Shown here piece by piece: positions 29,946 to 41,356 of a stretch of 64,000 nt of DNA (its first letter is position 1; every line of letters starts with the position of its first letter). Both the position numbers and the translations under genes were made by a program. Origin of the DNA: Thamnaconus septentrionalis (Eukaryota; Chordata; Actinopteri; Tetraodontiformes; Monacanthidae); the NCBI GenBank assembly GCA_009823395.1, contig CM020507.1:8734001-8798000 (forward strand), read 5' to 3'. Below the pieces are notes generated by a model that worked only from the letters and a program-made list of their open reading frames with translations, was not told the origin of the DNA and did no database searches.

Positions 29946-32900
29946 CGATACCTCAAGTCCCCCGGGGGAGGGGCGGCGGGCGGGGGAGGAGGGAGTCCAC
30001 CTCTGGCCGCGAGAAGGAAGCAACTGCAGTGGTGGAGTCACAGACAAAACACCTCAAGGTTTTGTGGCGAGAGCAGAGTGAGCGGAGGGGCGTCGCTGCT
30101 GCTGCTAACCAGGCCCTCCCGCTCTCTCCTTCTCCTGCCCCCCACCGCCTCTTCGCCTCTTTTGTTTTTTTGTTTTCCCCTGCCATCGTTGTCGTTACCT
30201 TTTCACGGCTGTGGGAGTTTTGAAGTATTAGCACGTTGTCAGCGGGCGGCACTTTTGACGAAACCGCAAGCGGGTTGAGCGAGAGAGATGGAGGAGGAGC
30301 AGCCGCGTTACCCCCAACTCCCCGTTTCACCTGCTGTAAGCCGCAAGTCTGGCACATGACATCACGTCACACACAGGACGGCTGCACGGAGACGAGCCAG
30401 ACCCCCTCCAACTCCTCTTCTTCTTCACTCTGCAGCTCATCAGCACTCCTCTTTCATGGCTTTCATCAGCTCCCGCTTCCAGCAGTGACGGAGGGAGCAG
30501 AATGACTGACTGACTGATTTTGTGCAATTTGTTTTGTTTGTTTTGTTTGTTTTTGTTTGTTTATTTCGGCCCCAGGACCACACTACATTTCAACATTCCT
30601 ATTCATGGTTTTTTAATATAGTCATGGGTATAGATGAATATAATTATTATATACAGTATCTATGTTTGTTCATGTTTACAGACGGATTCTCTCACTTCAT
30701 CTCAGTGAGTGGTGTATTATGTTTGTTTAGGTGTTACGCATTACGCAGACCTCCTTGTGAAAATAGTCCTATTAAGGTAAAAAAGAAAAAAACTATAATG
30801 GTATATAGTGTAATGGTCTGACATTACAGATGTACTCGTGACTTTCATATTGCCAGTCTCACTCGCCATCGTGTACATAATTGGCTCACTCTATTGTAAA
30901 GTACTTAAAGATGGGGAGGGGGCGGAGCCTCGCCTCTCTGGCTGTTTCTGGACGAAGGAAGCGCTTTTTTAAAACATGACGGACCGTTTTTACTTTTTTC
31001 GATAAAGTTCCCCTCACACTCCCCACCCCCACCCCTCCTTAACCAGTAACTGTTCTTTGTATTGTAGACGGAGGGACTCCGCTTGTGATCACTGGTGCTG
31101 TCTTAAAGTATTGTTGAACAGCCTTAAGTTCCATTCTGGCTGTAGGAACTACTGCCCAGATGCAGTTCATTTCAGTAACGTTGCGTACTGTGACCACTTT
31201 GCTCGTTTTTGTTGTTGGGTTCCTACCTACCTTCTTTCTTTCTTCCTTTTTTTTTCAGTTGTTGTTGTTTGCCAAATTTTTCTGAAAAGCACTTTTACAC
31301 AGCTTGTCGCTACACAATTTAGCTAGGTCAGACATATACATAAATGTATATAAAAAGTACATAAGACAAGTGTTTCAAAATGGATACCTCTTCTTCTTGT
31401 AGTAACATCGGAATCTAAACTGTGTTGTACTTTTTTCCTCTCGGTCAAAAACGTGGATAGTGCTGGGCATGTTTTTGGGTTTGTTTTGTTCTATTTTTTG
31501 TAGGAAAGTGGCCTAAATGCTGTTCTGTTTTGTTCTTTTTGGAACGAGTAGGAATGACTGCCAGCTCAGCTTTGTGCAAAAAAAAAAAAAGTCCTGTGTC
31601 CCTGAGAGGCACTTCTTCATTTTCCATCTGGAGAACATCCTCAAAGCTGGGCTTTATATAAAGATGTAATGGAATAACAACAGTCCAGTTCAGTATATTG
31701 TACAAAACCTTCTGTACAGTCTTTTTAACCGCTCATCTGTCAAATCTGAATTTTTTGTATTTATTGCACCACATTTTATACCAATTTCCTTTTCAAACAC
31801 CAGTGCAGTACTTTGTCTCCCCCTTCTCCACAGTGTAAGCGAAACAATATGAAAAAAAATCATGGGGAGTTTTACAATATATATCTGATACTAGTCATTG
31901 CATACTTCTTTTTTTTTAACATTTGGTGTAATGATTCCACAATCAGTCAAAGCCTCTGCTAATTAACCTGTATTGTGACTCACTGTAATTGGTGTGAAGA
32001 CAGTGCGACGCAGCTTAATATTGGAATGTAAAGTTTCCTTTCCAGCAGTTTGTGTTGTTAGTTTTGAGCCTGGAATTCCATTTTCCATCACCGTGCAAAG
32101 CTCTTCTATGTTCATGTCTCAGCCTACTGCTTGTGAAAAATCCCCCAGTTTACCCAGTTGCACTACTGGTGTCTGCTTTATGTTTGATCTGTCAGTCATT
32201 GAGCCACAGGGTGAAATCGTGCCAATCTTTCTTTGTTAAGTTCCTTACGATTGTCTTTAAATTGAATGACTAGATGCTGTAAACTCAAGAAAAAGAGTGG
32301 AAAAAAAGAAAAAAAATCTGGAAAAAAAGAGCCATTGGATAAAAAAGTTAAAAGGGACTGAAATTGTATCAACAATTTGCATCTAATATCCATTTATATC
32401 ATGTAACAACTAAATTAAATGATTAAAAATTCCAAGTATTGCTCAGTTTGATGTTGCAAACTGACTTTTCTCTGTGTTGCTATCCAACCAACTTCATATA
32501 CTGGATAAAACTACAAAGATAGTCTGAGTTAAAACAGGAACACTCTTATCCTCTGCCTTGTCTTGTCTGCAGTCATACACAAATGAAATATTTTCAAAAG
32601 AAGTTAATTATTATTTTTTTTAATCGTCTTTTGTCATTTATATTATTTGTCACTGATTTCTGGGGGGGAAAGTCCATACTTATAACCTCCAAATACCTTT
32701 ATTTATATGGGTCAGACCACCAAGGTACACGTTTAGCATCAGGCAGCCACAACAGTTATGACAGTTTTTGTCTTGCAGTCTGCTTGTCTGAATTGTTTAT
32801 TATTTAATGTTTAATAATATTTGGACACAGAATTTGCCACCGGCCTCTCAGACTTAAACTTGATTTTATGTAACTGCTCATACAGCTTTTCTTTCTTTTC

Positions 32901-33999
32901 AAAGTGACTTTTATGAACCTGAAATGCATGCTTCCAGCATCACCATTTTTTTTAAAATCCCCATCTCCATGTTTAAAGTCTTTTTAAATGCCTACTTTTT
33001 TTTTAACTTCTGTTACGTTTCACCTTATTGCACAGAGATTGTGCAAACCAAACAGCCTTTATTGTTGTTTTTTTGTTTGTTTTTTGCACCTGCAGATCGC
33101 ATGATCACAAATTACGTTGTGCCAGTTTGTTCCTCGTAAGTCCTTCTCTGCTGGCATGGCAGCTGTGTTACATATGCCCGTTTGAGACTCCTTGTATGTG
33201 CAGCATTCCATTCACCTGTGTTCTGTTGTGTAGTCCCATTGGTTTTCTCATTATAGTGTCCACGTATGTTGTAAAACACAGCATGTTCGTACTTGGTTAA
33301 GTGATCCTTAAGTATGCCCGAGAAAAGAATTTTGCTTTTGTAAGTTTCCAGGAATTTGTTCAAATATTTTTTTCATATATTCTATGACATAGGATGGACC
33401 ACCTCCCTTGTTTGTCAGAGGGTATGTTTCAGTTCACTGTGAAGTTCTTTTTGTTTTTGTGCAATGTTGCCGACTGTCAAGTTTAAACATGCTGTCAAAG
33501 GAAAAATAGTGTTGGAATAAATAAATTAATCCACCTCCATAAGCACTCATTATCTCTTTGTACTAGTAGAAAAATGACTAACAGTAACTGGGGTCATATC
33601 TATCTCTCTTGATGTTGCTTCAATTAAAAAGTGGATGAACACAAAACTACCATGTTGATTAATGTTCAACCTGTGTTACTGCATACTGCATATTGTTAAA
33701 GACTCTGTAAATACTTTGCATTGAACTTGCATAGACTCATGTTACTGTGGCGTGCTCTTTTTGCCTGTACAATTCTGCTTATAAATGTGTGTGACTGTTG
33801 AGACAACACTCTTTTTGTACATGACTGTCTTTTTATTTGAGAATATTGATTCTGTCCTTTTTCATTCTAAAGTTGAGTTTAAAGAGTTCAGACATGCCTG
33901 AAGTTTGACTTTAATAAAGCTGTACTCTGTCTCAGTGAAACGACATCACTGTATGTGATTTTAGTATATACTTTAGAAATAAAGATCCACTGTCTTCTT
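29946..33999 (+). other. nsd3: nsd3 3' UTR
   Basis: About 4 kb after the TGA, without recognisable exons, ending at AATAAA hexamers. It contains three Pumilio-type motifs TGTANATA (30872-30879, 31345-31352, 33706-33713), a (TTTG)n stretch near 30530-30560 and several AU-rich patches. The mammalian NSD3 3' UTR is also long. Confidence 0.7.
33913..33983 (+). terminator. nsd3: nsd3 polyadenylation signals
   Basis: AATAAA at 33913-33918 and again at 33978-33983, the second followed by a T-rich downstream stretch. Either or both could terminate the nsd3 transcript. Confidence 0.6.
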
Positions 34000-34009
34000 T
34001 AGAGTTTTA

Positions 34010-35653
34010 CTGTTTTTTTACAATCATATGGAGGTGTGGTTTTTGGTCAACATAGTCCAAACTTTAAAAAAAAAAAAAGTAAAATGTAAAACTGTGCGCC
34101 ACCCTACAGTTTTAAGAAATTCAGACGCATCCATTGAAATAACCTAAAAACTCGTTTAACTTTAAAATGTTAATAATTATACAGTAAACGAAATTGCGTA
34201 TCTGGCAATAATCTACTTTTACTACTGCAAGGTTAATCGTGGCAGGTTCCCGAAATATTGACTTTCAGAAGAGCCAACGTTGAATGAACGGAACCGGCCA
34301 TCAGCGGTTTGTTTCTGAACCCTGGAGACACAGAGCCACGTCAGCGTAACTGACGCGAACTATCTTACAAAGACTTTTGAGATTGAAATGCCTTAATTTA
34401 CTTGCAACGTTTATATTTACAGTGTTAACGTTTCCTTTAATGTGTTCACCTTTACAACACGAAACGCTTCTTACATTTAATTAACTGTACAATGGAAGTT
34501 TTAGCACCATCAGCAGCGTTTCCGGTATTAGTGTGGATGCCAAATAAAGTAAAAGCATACATGTTATATAGTGTTGCTGTCATATTTTAATGGTTTCTCT
34601 CTCGGTGAGTCTGTAGGTGTCGTGTCATGGGGGGGGGGGGGAGGATAGAGGGAGATTTATATTCGAGTGTTAACAGATTATATGTCATTAATCTTCCAAT
34701 GAAAGACAAATAATAATAATAAATACGTTCTAAATTTAATTTGTTAGAGAAAATTTAGTTAAATTGTTAGGTCAAAAGTCGAGATACAATATGCTATGAT
34801 ACGATATGCTTTGAAGAAATCACCACAATCGTATACTTTTACGCAGATCCCCAAACAGGATGTAGTTGTAGTTTAGCTGTTAGCGTCACTGTGCGGTCAG
34901 CATCTCGAAGCATCATTCCGGTGCTCCTCAGTGGTTCTTCCTCAGACGCGATAGACCGACCGCGGCAGTGGGGATTTGAATAAATATGATAAGCACACAT
35001 GTAAATATGAGGATAAAGAGATAAACCGACATACACAATGTAAGTACTGGGGTTGTCGTCTGACAACGCGGAAATGAGCCAGATGTCCATTTTGACAGAT
35101 GTTGCTAGTTAGCTTAGCGTAACACCGTAGCTAACATTGTCGCTGAAACACAAGCAGTTGGCTGACAGTCGCATGTTTTTACGTGACTTTCCAACGTTTT
35201 TCAAGCTCGAAAAATATTGTTCCTGGATTAAATTTAATTGAGACGCGGTGTTAGGCGAATGCCAAAGGTCTCTTGGTGAATGGAAGGCACACTTTCCGCA
35301 TACTGGCCTTTAAACTGGTACACAAGACGTAGAAAGAAGTGGAGATGCATTTTACCAGTAAGAATGTCGCCGTTTTGCACAGCAGTTTTTTTTTTTTTTT
35401 TTTTCCACGGTTATTTTTGTGTACTATATATTTATTTTTCTTTCTCTTTCTCAGTACAAGTTAGATATTGTCGACTGCCTATTCTATTCTGTCTTTTGGT
35501 CATTATTCTCTCCCATGTAATGCTGCAATGGGCTTGCTATTTGAATCTTATTTGAATTTGAAATATTTGTTTTTCCCTGTCAATGTTGAATTTATTGGAA
35601 ATTGACTAACCATGTTTGATTTGTGTTGATGAAAGTTCACTCCAAGAGACAAA
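34010..35653 (+). promoter_or_regulatory. nsd3-plpp5 interval with the plpp5 promoter/5' UTR
   Basis: No coding exon is supported before the plpp5 ATG. CpG-containing segments at 34.25-34.4 kb and 34.86-35.15 kb are the likeliest transcription start regions for plpp5. The first includes a short palindrome, CGTCAGcgtaaCTGACG, near 34340. Poly-G and poly-T runs occur at 34631 and 35387. Confidence 0.4.
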
Positions 35654-38148
35654 ATGAAGAGGAGGCTGCTTTTCGGGCTCCTGTCGGAGGTGTCTATCCG
35701 ACTGATGCTGCTGATTGTGTTCCTGTAAGTTTGTCCACCAACTATCTGTTTTGTGGATGCAGAGTTAAACGTTTTGGTCAATCACTCTGCAAACAACATT
35801 CAGGCCGGTGGGCAAAAGGAAATGAGACGACTCTTTGTGTGTTTGTGTAGAGTGACAGAGCAGCTTCCCCCGTTTTACCGGGAAATCCAGTCAGAGGAGA
35901 TGTGGTTTTATAAGTTTCACCGTGTGGAGGTGGACCATGTGCCTACAACTTTAATGTTTGTAAGTACTTTGTCCAATTAATGTACACACATCCTGTTGTC
36001 ATTATATGAACATTGAGACACCTATATAAAGTTCTTATACAGGTGGCCTCCTTCCTTGTTTCTCGGTGCAAAGTCCATAACATTGTTCTACTCAACAAGA
36101 TAGAAGCAAGGAACAGCTTTCGTGACTGATTGCACTTTGAAAAGTATGAAGCCTTACAACTTCTTTTAACTTCTTTTGAAAGCATGTTGGACAAACACTG
36201 GCAGCAGTAATCAAAGAGGTAGTGAAATTATTTGACATTTTACAGAAAGTCCACTGCTTTCAAAAAATACAAACCCTGAATGGGTGTATCTTTTCAAGTT
36301 ACAATGCAAATCTCAAAGCAAGCAAAAAAGACACATATATTAATTTGTGTACGCTTCACAAATGGCCCGATTTGCTTTTATAAGTGATTTTTCTAAATCA
36401 TCACTACATGGTGCCTTGCAGTTAAATGAAGTAAAGAAAATCCTCTCAATGAAAGCTCATGGACCCTCATTGTTAAAACTTTTTTCCCTTTTCTTTTGTG
36501 TTTGTATGCGACAGTGCCTGGCAGTGTTCACACCACTAATAGTCATTCTGGTGTTTTCCGTCCTGAAGAAGTCAGAGCACGAGGATTGGAAGGAAGCCAC
36601 GCTGGGTAATAATGAGGGAACAAACGCATCCATTCACTTTGCATATCATATCAGAAACGCCGGCTGTTCAATGACTTGACTGGTCTGTTGTTTCCCTCTG
36701 CCTCAAGCTGTGAGTCTGACTCTGGTGCTGAACGGCGTTGTCACTAACGCCATTAAACTCGTTGTTGGGAGGTAAACATGATTTGCGGTTGTTAATTTGT
36801 TTGTGTCACAGCAGATTGAAAAAAAAATAAATAAATAAAAACTTCCATGTTTTGCTCTCCCTCACACTCAGACCTCGGCCAGACTTCTTCTACCGCTGTT
36901 TTCCTGACGGTCAGATTAACCAGGAGTTGCGCTGCAGCGGTGACCCAGATGTCGTCATGGAGGGAAGAAAGAGCTTTCCCAGTGGTCACTCTTCGTGTAA
37001 GGGACTAGAGATGCAAATTATTGATTAATTCATTCATCGTTAGTTGATTGACCTTATCGATTGATTAACGATTAAATGATAAGCAGCGATTTTTCAGTCC
37101 TTCACTTTACAGTTCTCCACAATCTATTCATTTAGTTCTTATTTTTTATTATTTCACCCTCATAATCCCCTGTTCTGGTTGCTAGTTTCCTTTGCAGGTC
37201 TGGGATTTACAGCGCTGTACATTGCAGGAAAGCTCCGCTGCTTTAATGCCGCAGGTCAAGGCCAAGCGTGGCGCCTGTGCGCTTTCCTCACACCCCTGCT
37301 CACCGCCACCATCATTGCCCTGTCCAGAACGTGTGACTACAAACACCACTGGCAAGGTCGGTCCCACCAAGTGTTGTTTGATTGTGTTTTCAACAGAGGA
37401 CTGGTCTCTGTTGTAGGATTTGTAAGGCGCGAAGAAACAAACTTACTGAGTGGTGGCCTTCAGGGGTTGGCAAACATCTTGACTGGTGGGTCAAAATGGA
37501 CAGAGGGCCTGGAACAGCAGCAGCAGCAGATGGATGGAGTGTTTTGGTGGCCCACATCATAGGAGAAAAAAATATATCATGGGATATGTAGAAAACTTGC
37601 TTTAATGTCTATTGAAAATTAACGAAAGAACAAATGATCAGTCTTTGAAGGCCCACAGCATTGAGCTCGTTATTGATATGACTCTTAAAACACTGAGAAA
37701 ATAGAGGAAATACAGCTATTTTATTACTTACTTCCTATTAATGTCATTTCTTAAAGTGTGGTGGGCCAGATTAGCTCAACAGGCTGCATTGTGGTCCCCG
37801 GGCCATAGTTTGCCCATGCCTGATCTAGATACATGATGATCTCCAAAAAAAACCTACTGAAAACCCTTTTCCTTCCCAAGCTGAGAGCAGAGAGTTGAAA
37901 CCTGGAGCAGAGTTTGTCGAGAACGCTCAATCAAGTCTTATCCTCACACTTGTGTTGTCCTCGTCCTCCTTCCTGTAGACGTACTGGTGGGGTCTCTGCT
38001 GGGTCTCTCCTTCGCCTGGCTGTGCTACCGGCAGCACTACCCTCCTCTGCAGGACCCCTACTGCCACAGACCTCTGCGGTGCAGACAGGCTCTGCCCGCT
38101 GCACAAGAACGCAAACTGGCCAACTCCGACTACATCCTGCCCCTCTAG
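35654..38148 (+). CDS. plpp5: Phospholipid phosphatase 5 (PAP2 family)
   Basis: Seven coding exons: 35654-35724, 35851-35959, 36515-36605, 36708-36771, 36872-36996, 37186-37356, 37979-38148 (801 nt, 266 aa; human PLPP5 is about 264). A multipass membrane enzyme that dephosphorylates lipid phosphates such as phosphatidate and diacylglycerol pyrophosphate. The three PAP2 catalytic motifs are intact: KLVVGRPRP (KxxxxxxRP), FPSGHSS (PSGH) and [12 protein letters not shown] (SRxxxxxHxxxD). The latter two carry the catalytic histidines. The N-terminus has a hydrophobic first segment leading into [19 protein letters not shown], matching PLPP4/5. The position directly 3' of nsd3 in the same orientation matches human PLPP5 and decides it over PLPP4. 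Exon 6 has two in-frame acceptors 12 bases apart. Confidence 0.93.
37003..37095. mobile_element. Fragment of an AT-rich repeat in plpp5 intron 5
   Basis: Begins 'ctagagatgcaaattattga' and continues with TTAGTTGATT and CGATTGATTAA motifs. It aligns closely with the first part of the element at 44716-45106 in cdc45. Confidence 0.55.
37461..37822. mobile_element. hAT-like non-autonomous element, copy B
   Basis: The 362-bp insertion in plpp5 intron 6 has imperfect inverted ends CAGGGGTTGGCAAACAT and CAGGCATGGGCAAACTA. The right flank ATCTAGAT fits the hAT target preference nTCTAGAn. It encodes nothing. Confidence 0.65.
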
Positions 38149-40820
38149 AACAATGTTATGTTATTTACAAAGGATTACGTGTCATCATTTTCTCTCTTTG
38201 TTACGGCTTTGCTGCTGGAATGTTTGTAAAAATTTCTTTCCTTGTTTTGTACCTGTTGAAATGGGACCTTCTGTTTTCTGTTCCTGAAGAGGATGTCAGA
38301 TGCTTAATTTTGTTAACTAAACGTCTTTTATTTCTGAAATGATTCCAATTTGAACTAAACACTCTACCCAGTCAGCGTAGTGAGCTTCTTGTAACTACCT
38401 TCAGTAGTCATTAGTTTAGTCGGACGTTCGCGTTGTTACCCAGCCCTGCACACCGTGTGGACTGTGCCTATATTTGACATGACACAACTGATGAAGAGGT
38501 CAGTTACACAAGTACTAAGCTAACAGGCTACTGCCAGTCAGTGGCTCACTCAGCAACTCATCATTTGGCGTTTGTTGTCAGGTTTACTTTGAATTTTTGG
38601 GGCGTTAAACTTCTCTAAGGACATGACTGAGTTTTATCTGACCAAAATGTTGTTGGGTGTGAAAACTCCTTCCCTTGAAGCCGTCCATTGAATGGGGCTG
38701 CTTCTCATGCTATCACATTAGATGCAACAAAATTGGGACACAATACACACCTCATTTCTGTTTTGTTCTGTACATCTTATAGACATGTGCCTGGATGTTT
38801 CAATTTAGGTCATGTGCTGTAATACGGAGTTAACTTCTCACTGTTTTGTGCTCAGATTTTGAGCTTTGGTTTTCTGCACAGTGCAGTACTTGATTTGACT
38901 CAGATGTTCAAGCTGTACAGGAGAGATGTTGATGTTAATTGTACATATCTTTATGTCGGGGAGGGTGATGTGGATAAAATCCCATATTGGTGATATTTAA
39001 ATCAATTTGATTGTAGTGGCTAACTCATTGAATGGTAAATAAATTGCATACATTAGTTGGATAAAATAACTAGTAGGATGTATGGGTTGTCCAACCAATA
39101 ATTTTTTTTTTTTAACTAAACAGGTGAAGCAAGAAAAAAAAGGCTAAAACCACAAATTCCAAGCTGCCTCTGGGCCTTTTCCTCCCTCAAGTCTGCTCAG
39201 TTGTATTGAAATGAGTATTTAAGGGAAGCGCCGATCATCTGCCAATGTCACTCATTCCTGGCAGCCGGCTCTATATCGTAGTGAATCAGTTGGACATAGA
39301 AATGTACTTTACCCAAACTAATAGATTGCTTATAGTCTAGGATACACACGTGACATTTCTACTAGAAAAGTAGTGATGTTTATGGCAGGTAAAGAAAATT
39401 GCACAGACAATGTTTTCAATCGTCTAATTGTTTTTTATTTTGCCTAAAAGCAAAACAAAGAAAATCGGGAAGCACACAGAGCGTAAAGCAGTTGAATCAG
39501 AACCAACCGTTGCTTTGAACACTTCTGCTTCTGTAATCTCTTGTCTTCCCTCATATTCATACTTAAATATTGATTTTGCAAAATTGTTGTTTTAATGCCG
39601 AATCTTTAGCACAACCCCTTAAACGTAGCTCTTCCACCTGTCGCACAATATTTTGCTCACATCTTTGTGATGCATAAATGGAAACCACAAATCTCTGCCA
39701 TATGTCCGTAAATTAAACTACTAGCAGTTGGATGAACACGCAGTCATCCTTTTGATCATGGACAAAGCCTTTCCATGCCCCTTTTAGTAAAGCTTTCAAC
39801 CAGTCAATAGTCAAAAAGTTTTGTTTTCTAATATTGACATGGATCTTTTAAAATATTCAAAAATAATTATCAAGTATTAGACAGGCATTGGTTCTATATG
39901 ATCAAGATGTGGCTGTTTTTGCCATGCTAGAAGGGACGAACGAGCCTTTAGTGCGTCTGAGTTGTATGTCTTGCAGGGTCAAAGCACTTTAGCAGCTGGA
40001 TCATAATGTCATCAGATCAAACATCGCTGAAGGAAAAACACAATTTTGTGCCTTTGTTTACAACTTCATGTTAACGCTGTTTTCTTTTTAATTAATCATG
40101 TATCGCATGTTACAGGGAATGCTTTTTTGTCACATTGAGAACAGTATGCTCACAATATTCCGATTGTTTTCCGTTGTTTCACAGGAAATGCGATATACTT
40201 TTGAAGGTAACATATTTATCTTTACCTCAAAGGGAAACTTTACATAAATGTTGTTGCTGGTGAATGTAATGTGAAGACTTAGTGCAAACAAGTAAAAGTA
40301 GCAAGGAGTAAAAAAAAAAAAAAGTAGTTGTAAGGGCCAAAAAACTTGGGACGTCATCTTATTTATGAAGCTGTGTATGTTTCACTTTAGAGCATGTAGG
40401 AGTTAACTTGAATTTTAAATATTTGTTTGTTTATCTTAAATGTGATGATATTAACACGTGGAAATGGGAAGAACATTTTGGGGATTGATGAGTTAGGGTT
40501 AACAAAAAACAGGTGTTGATTAGATTGCATTTTGATAAAATCCTGCATGTCTAACATTCCAAAGAATTGCTTTATTTCCATTCAGTGCTCTATTTTATTT
40601 AATTTCTCTTCATTCCTTTTGTGTAATTTTAAGCAGGTTTTTTACTGTATTGAGCTGACTACCGTATGCGGTGTCATTTTGACACATTTTCATTGCACAG
40701 TATTCTACTGGAGAACCTTGCTGCTGCCTGTTTGTTTCGCTTTGGCATCTAACGCCACATTACTGTCACATGTGCTGATCCACTCTTTTATGGTGTAAAT
40801 AAACATCTTAGTGTTGCTAA
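38149..40820 (+). other. plpp5: plpp5 3' UTR and flank
   Basis: AT-rich and free of recognisable exons. Candidate polyadenylation signals AATAAA lie at 39038-39043 and 40798-40803, so the transcript may use near and far ends. From the distal signal to the cdc45 promoter elements is under 0.4 kb. Confidence 0.5.
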
Positions 40821-41169
40821 ATAACTAACTATTCTGAAAATATTTCAAAAAAATATGAGCGCATTGAAAGCGTTTATTTAGACACTTTAAATAATAGGTC
40901 AAATAAATTCCAGAGTCAGACAAGACTTCTTTTATTGTTGTGAAATATGAAATAAACTATTTCATATATATATAAAAGCAGAAGTAATGACAAAAGTTTA
41001 AAATATTTCGAAGCTTCTAATGGTAAGAGAGAAGATTACAAAAATGACATTACTCGCATGCAATTGTCCAGTTGATGTCTTTGACGGTAGCTTTATATCT
41101 TTGGCATTGTTTACTACGTGTAGTGGGCGTCGTCTTTAGCATTTGACGTATCTCTCGTCGCTTCCAACG

Positions 41170-41209
41170 ATTGGTGAGCTGTGCCGGATGTGACGTCAGG
41201 ATTTGGCGC
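41170..41209 (+). promoter_or_regulatory. cdc45: cdc45 core promoter elements
   Basis: Three classical elements lie within 40 bp, 150-190 bp before the start codon: an inverted CCAAT box (ATTGG, 41170-41174), a perfect palindromic CRE (TGACGTCA, 41191-41198) and an E2F site (TTTGGCGC, 41202-41209). E2F control fits a replication gene expressed at G1/S. Confidence 0.7.
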
Positions 41210-41356
41210 CATATTTTCAACAAGGAACACGAAGCTGCAATACGTCTTTATGTTTGTTAGCAAAGTGGAATAAGTCGCTATTAATGTCACTTTGACGATT
41301 TGTTTTATTTTTTATACCAGGCTTTTCTCGTTTTTAAATACTGTTCTCTTTCAAAA

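Noticed and set aside
34839..35090. Minus-strand frame beginning MDIWLISA, faintly like the start of V-ATPase subunit C (…FWLISAPG)
   Set aside because: Only about five residues agree, the donor after the next few codons is weak, and no other V-ATPase C exon lies on the minus strand down to 30 kb.
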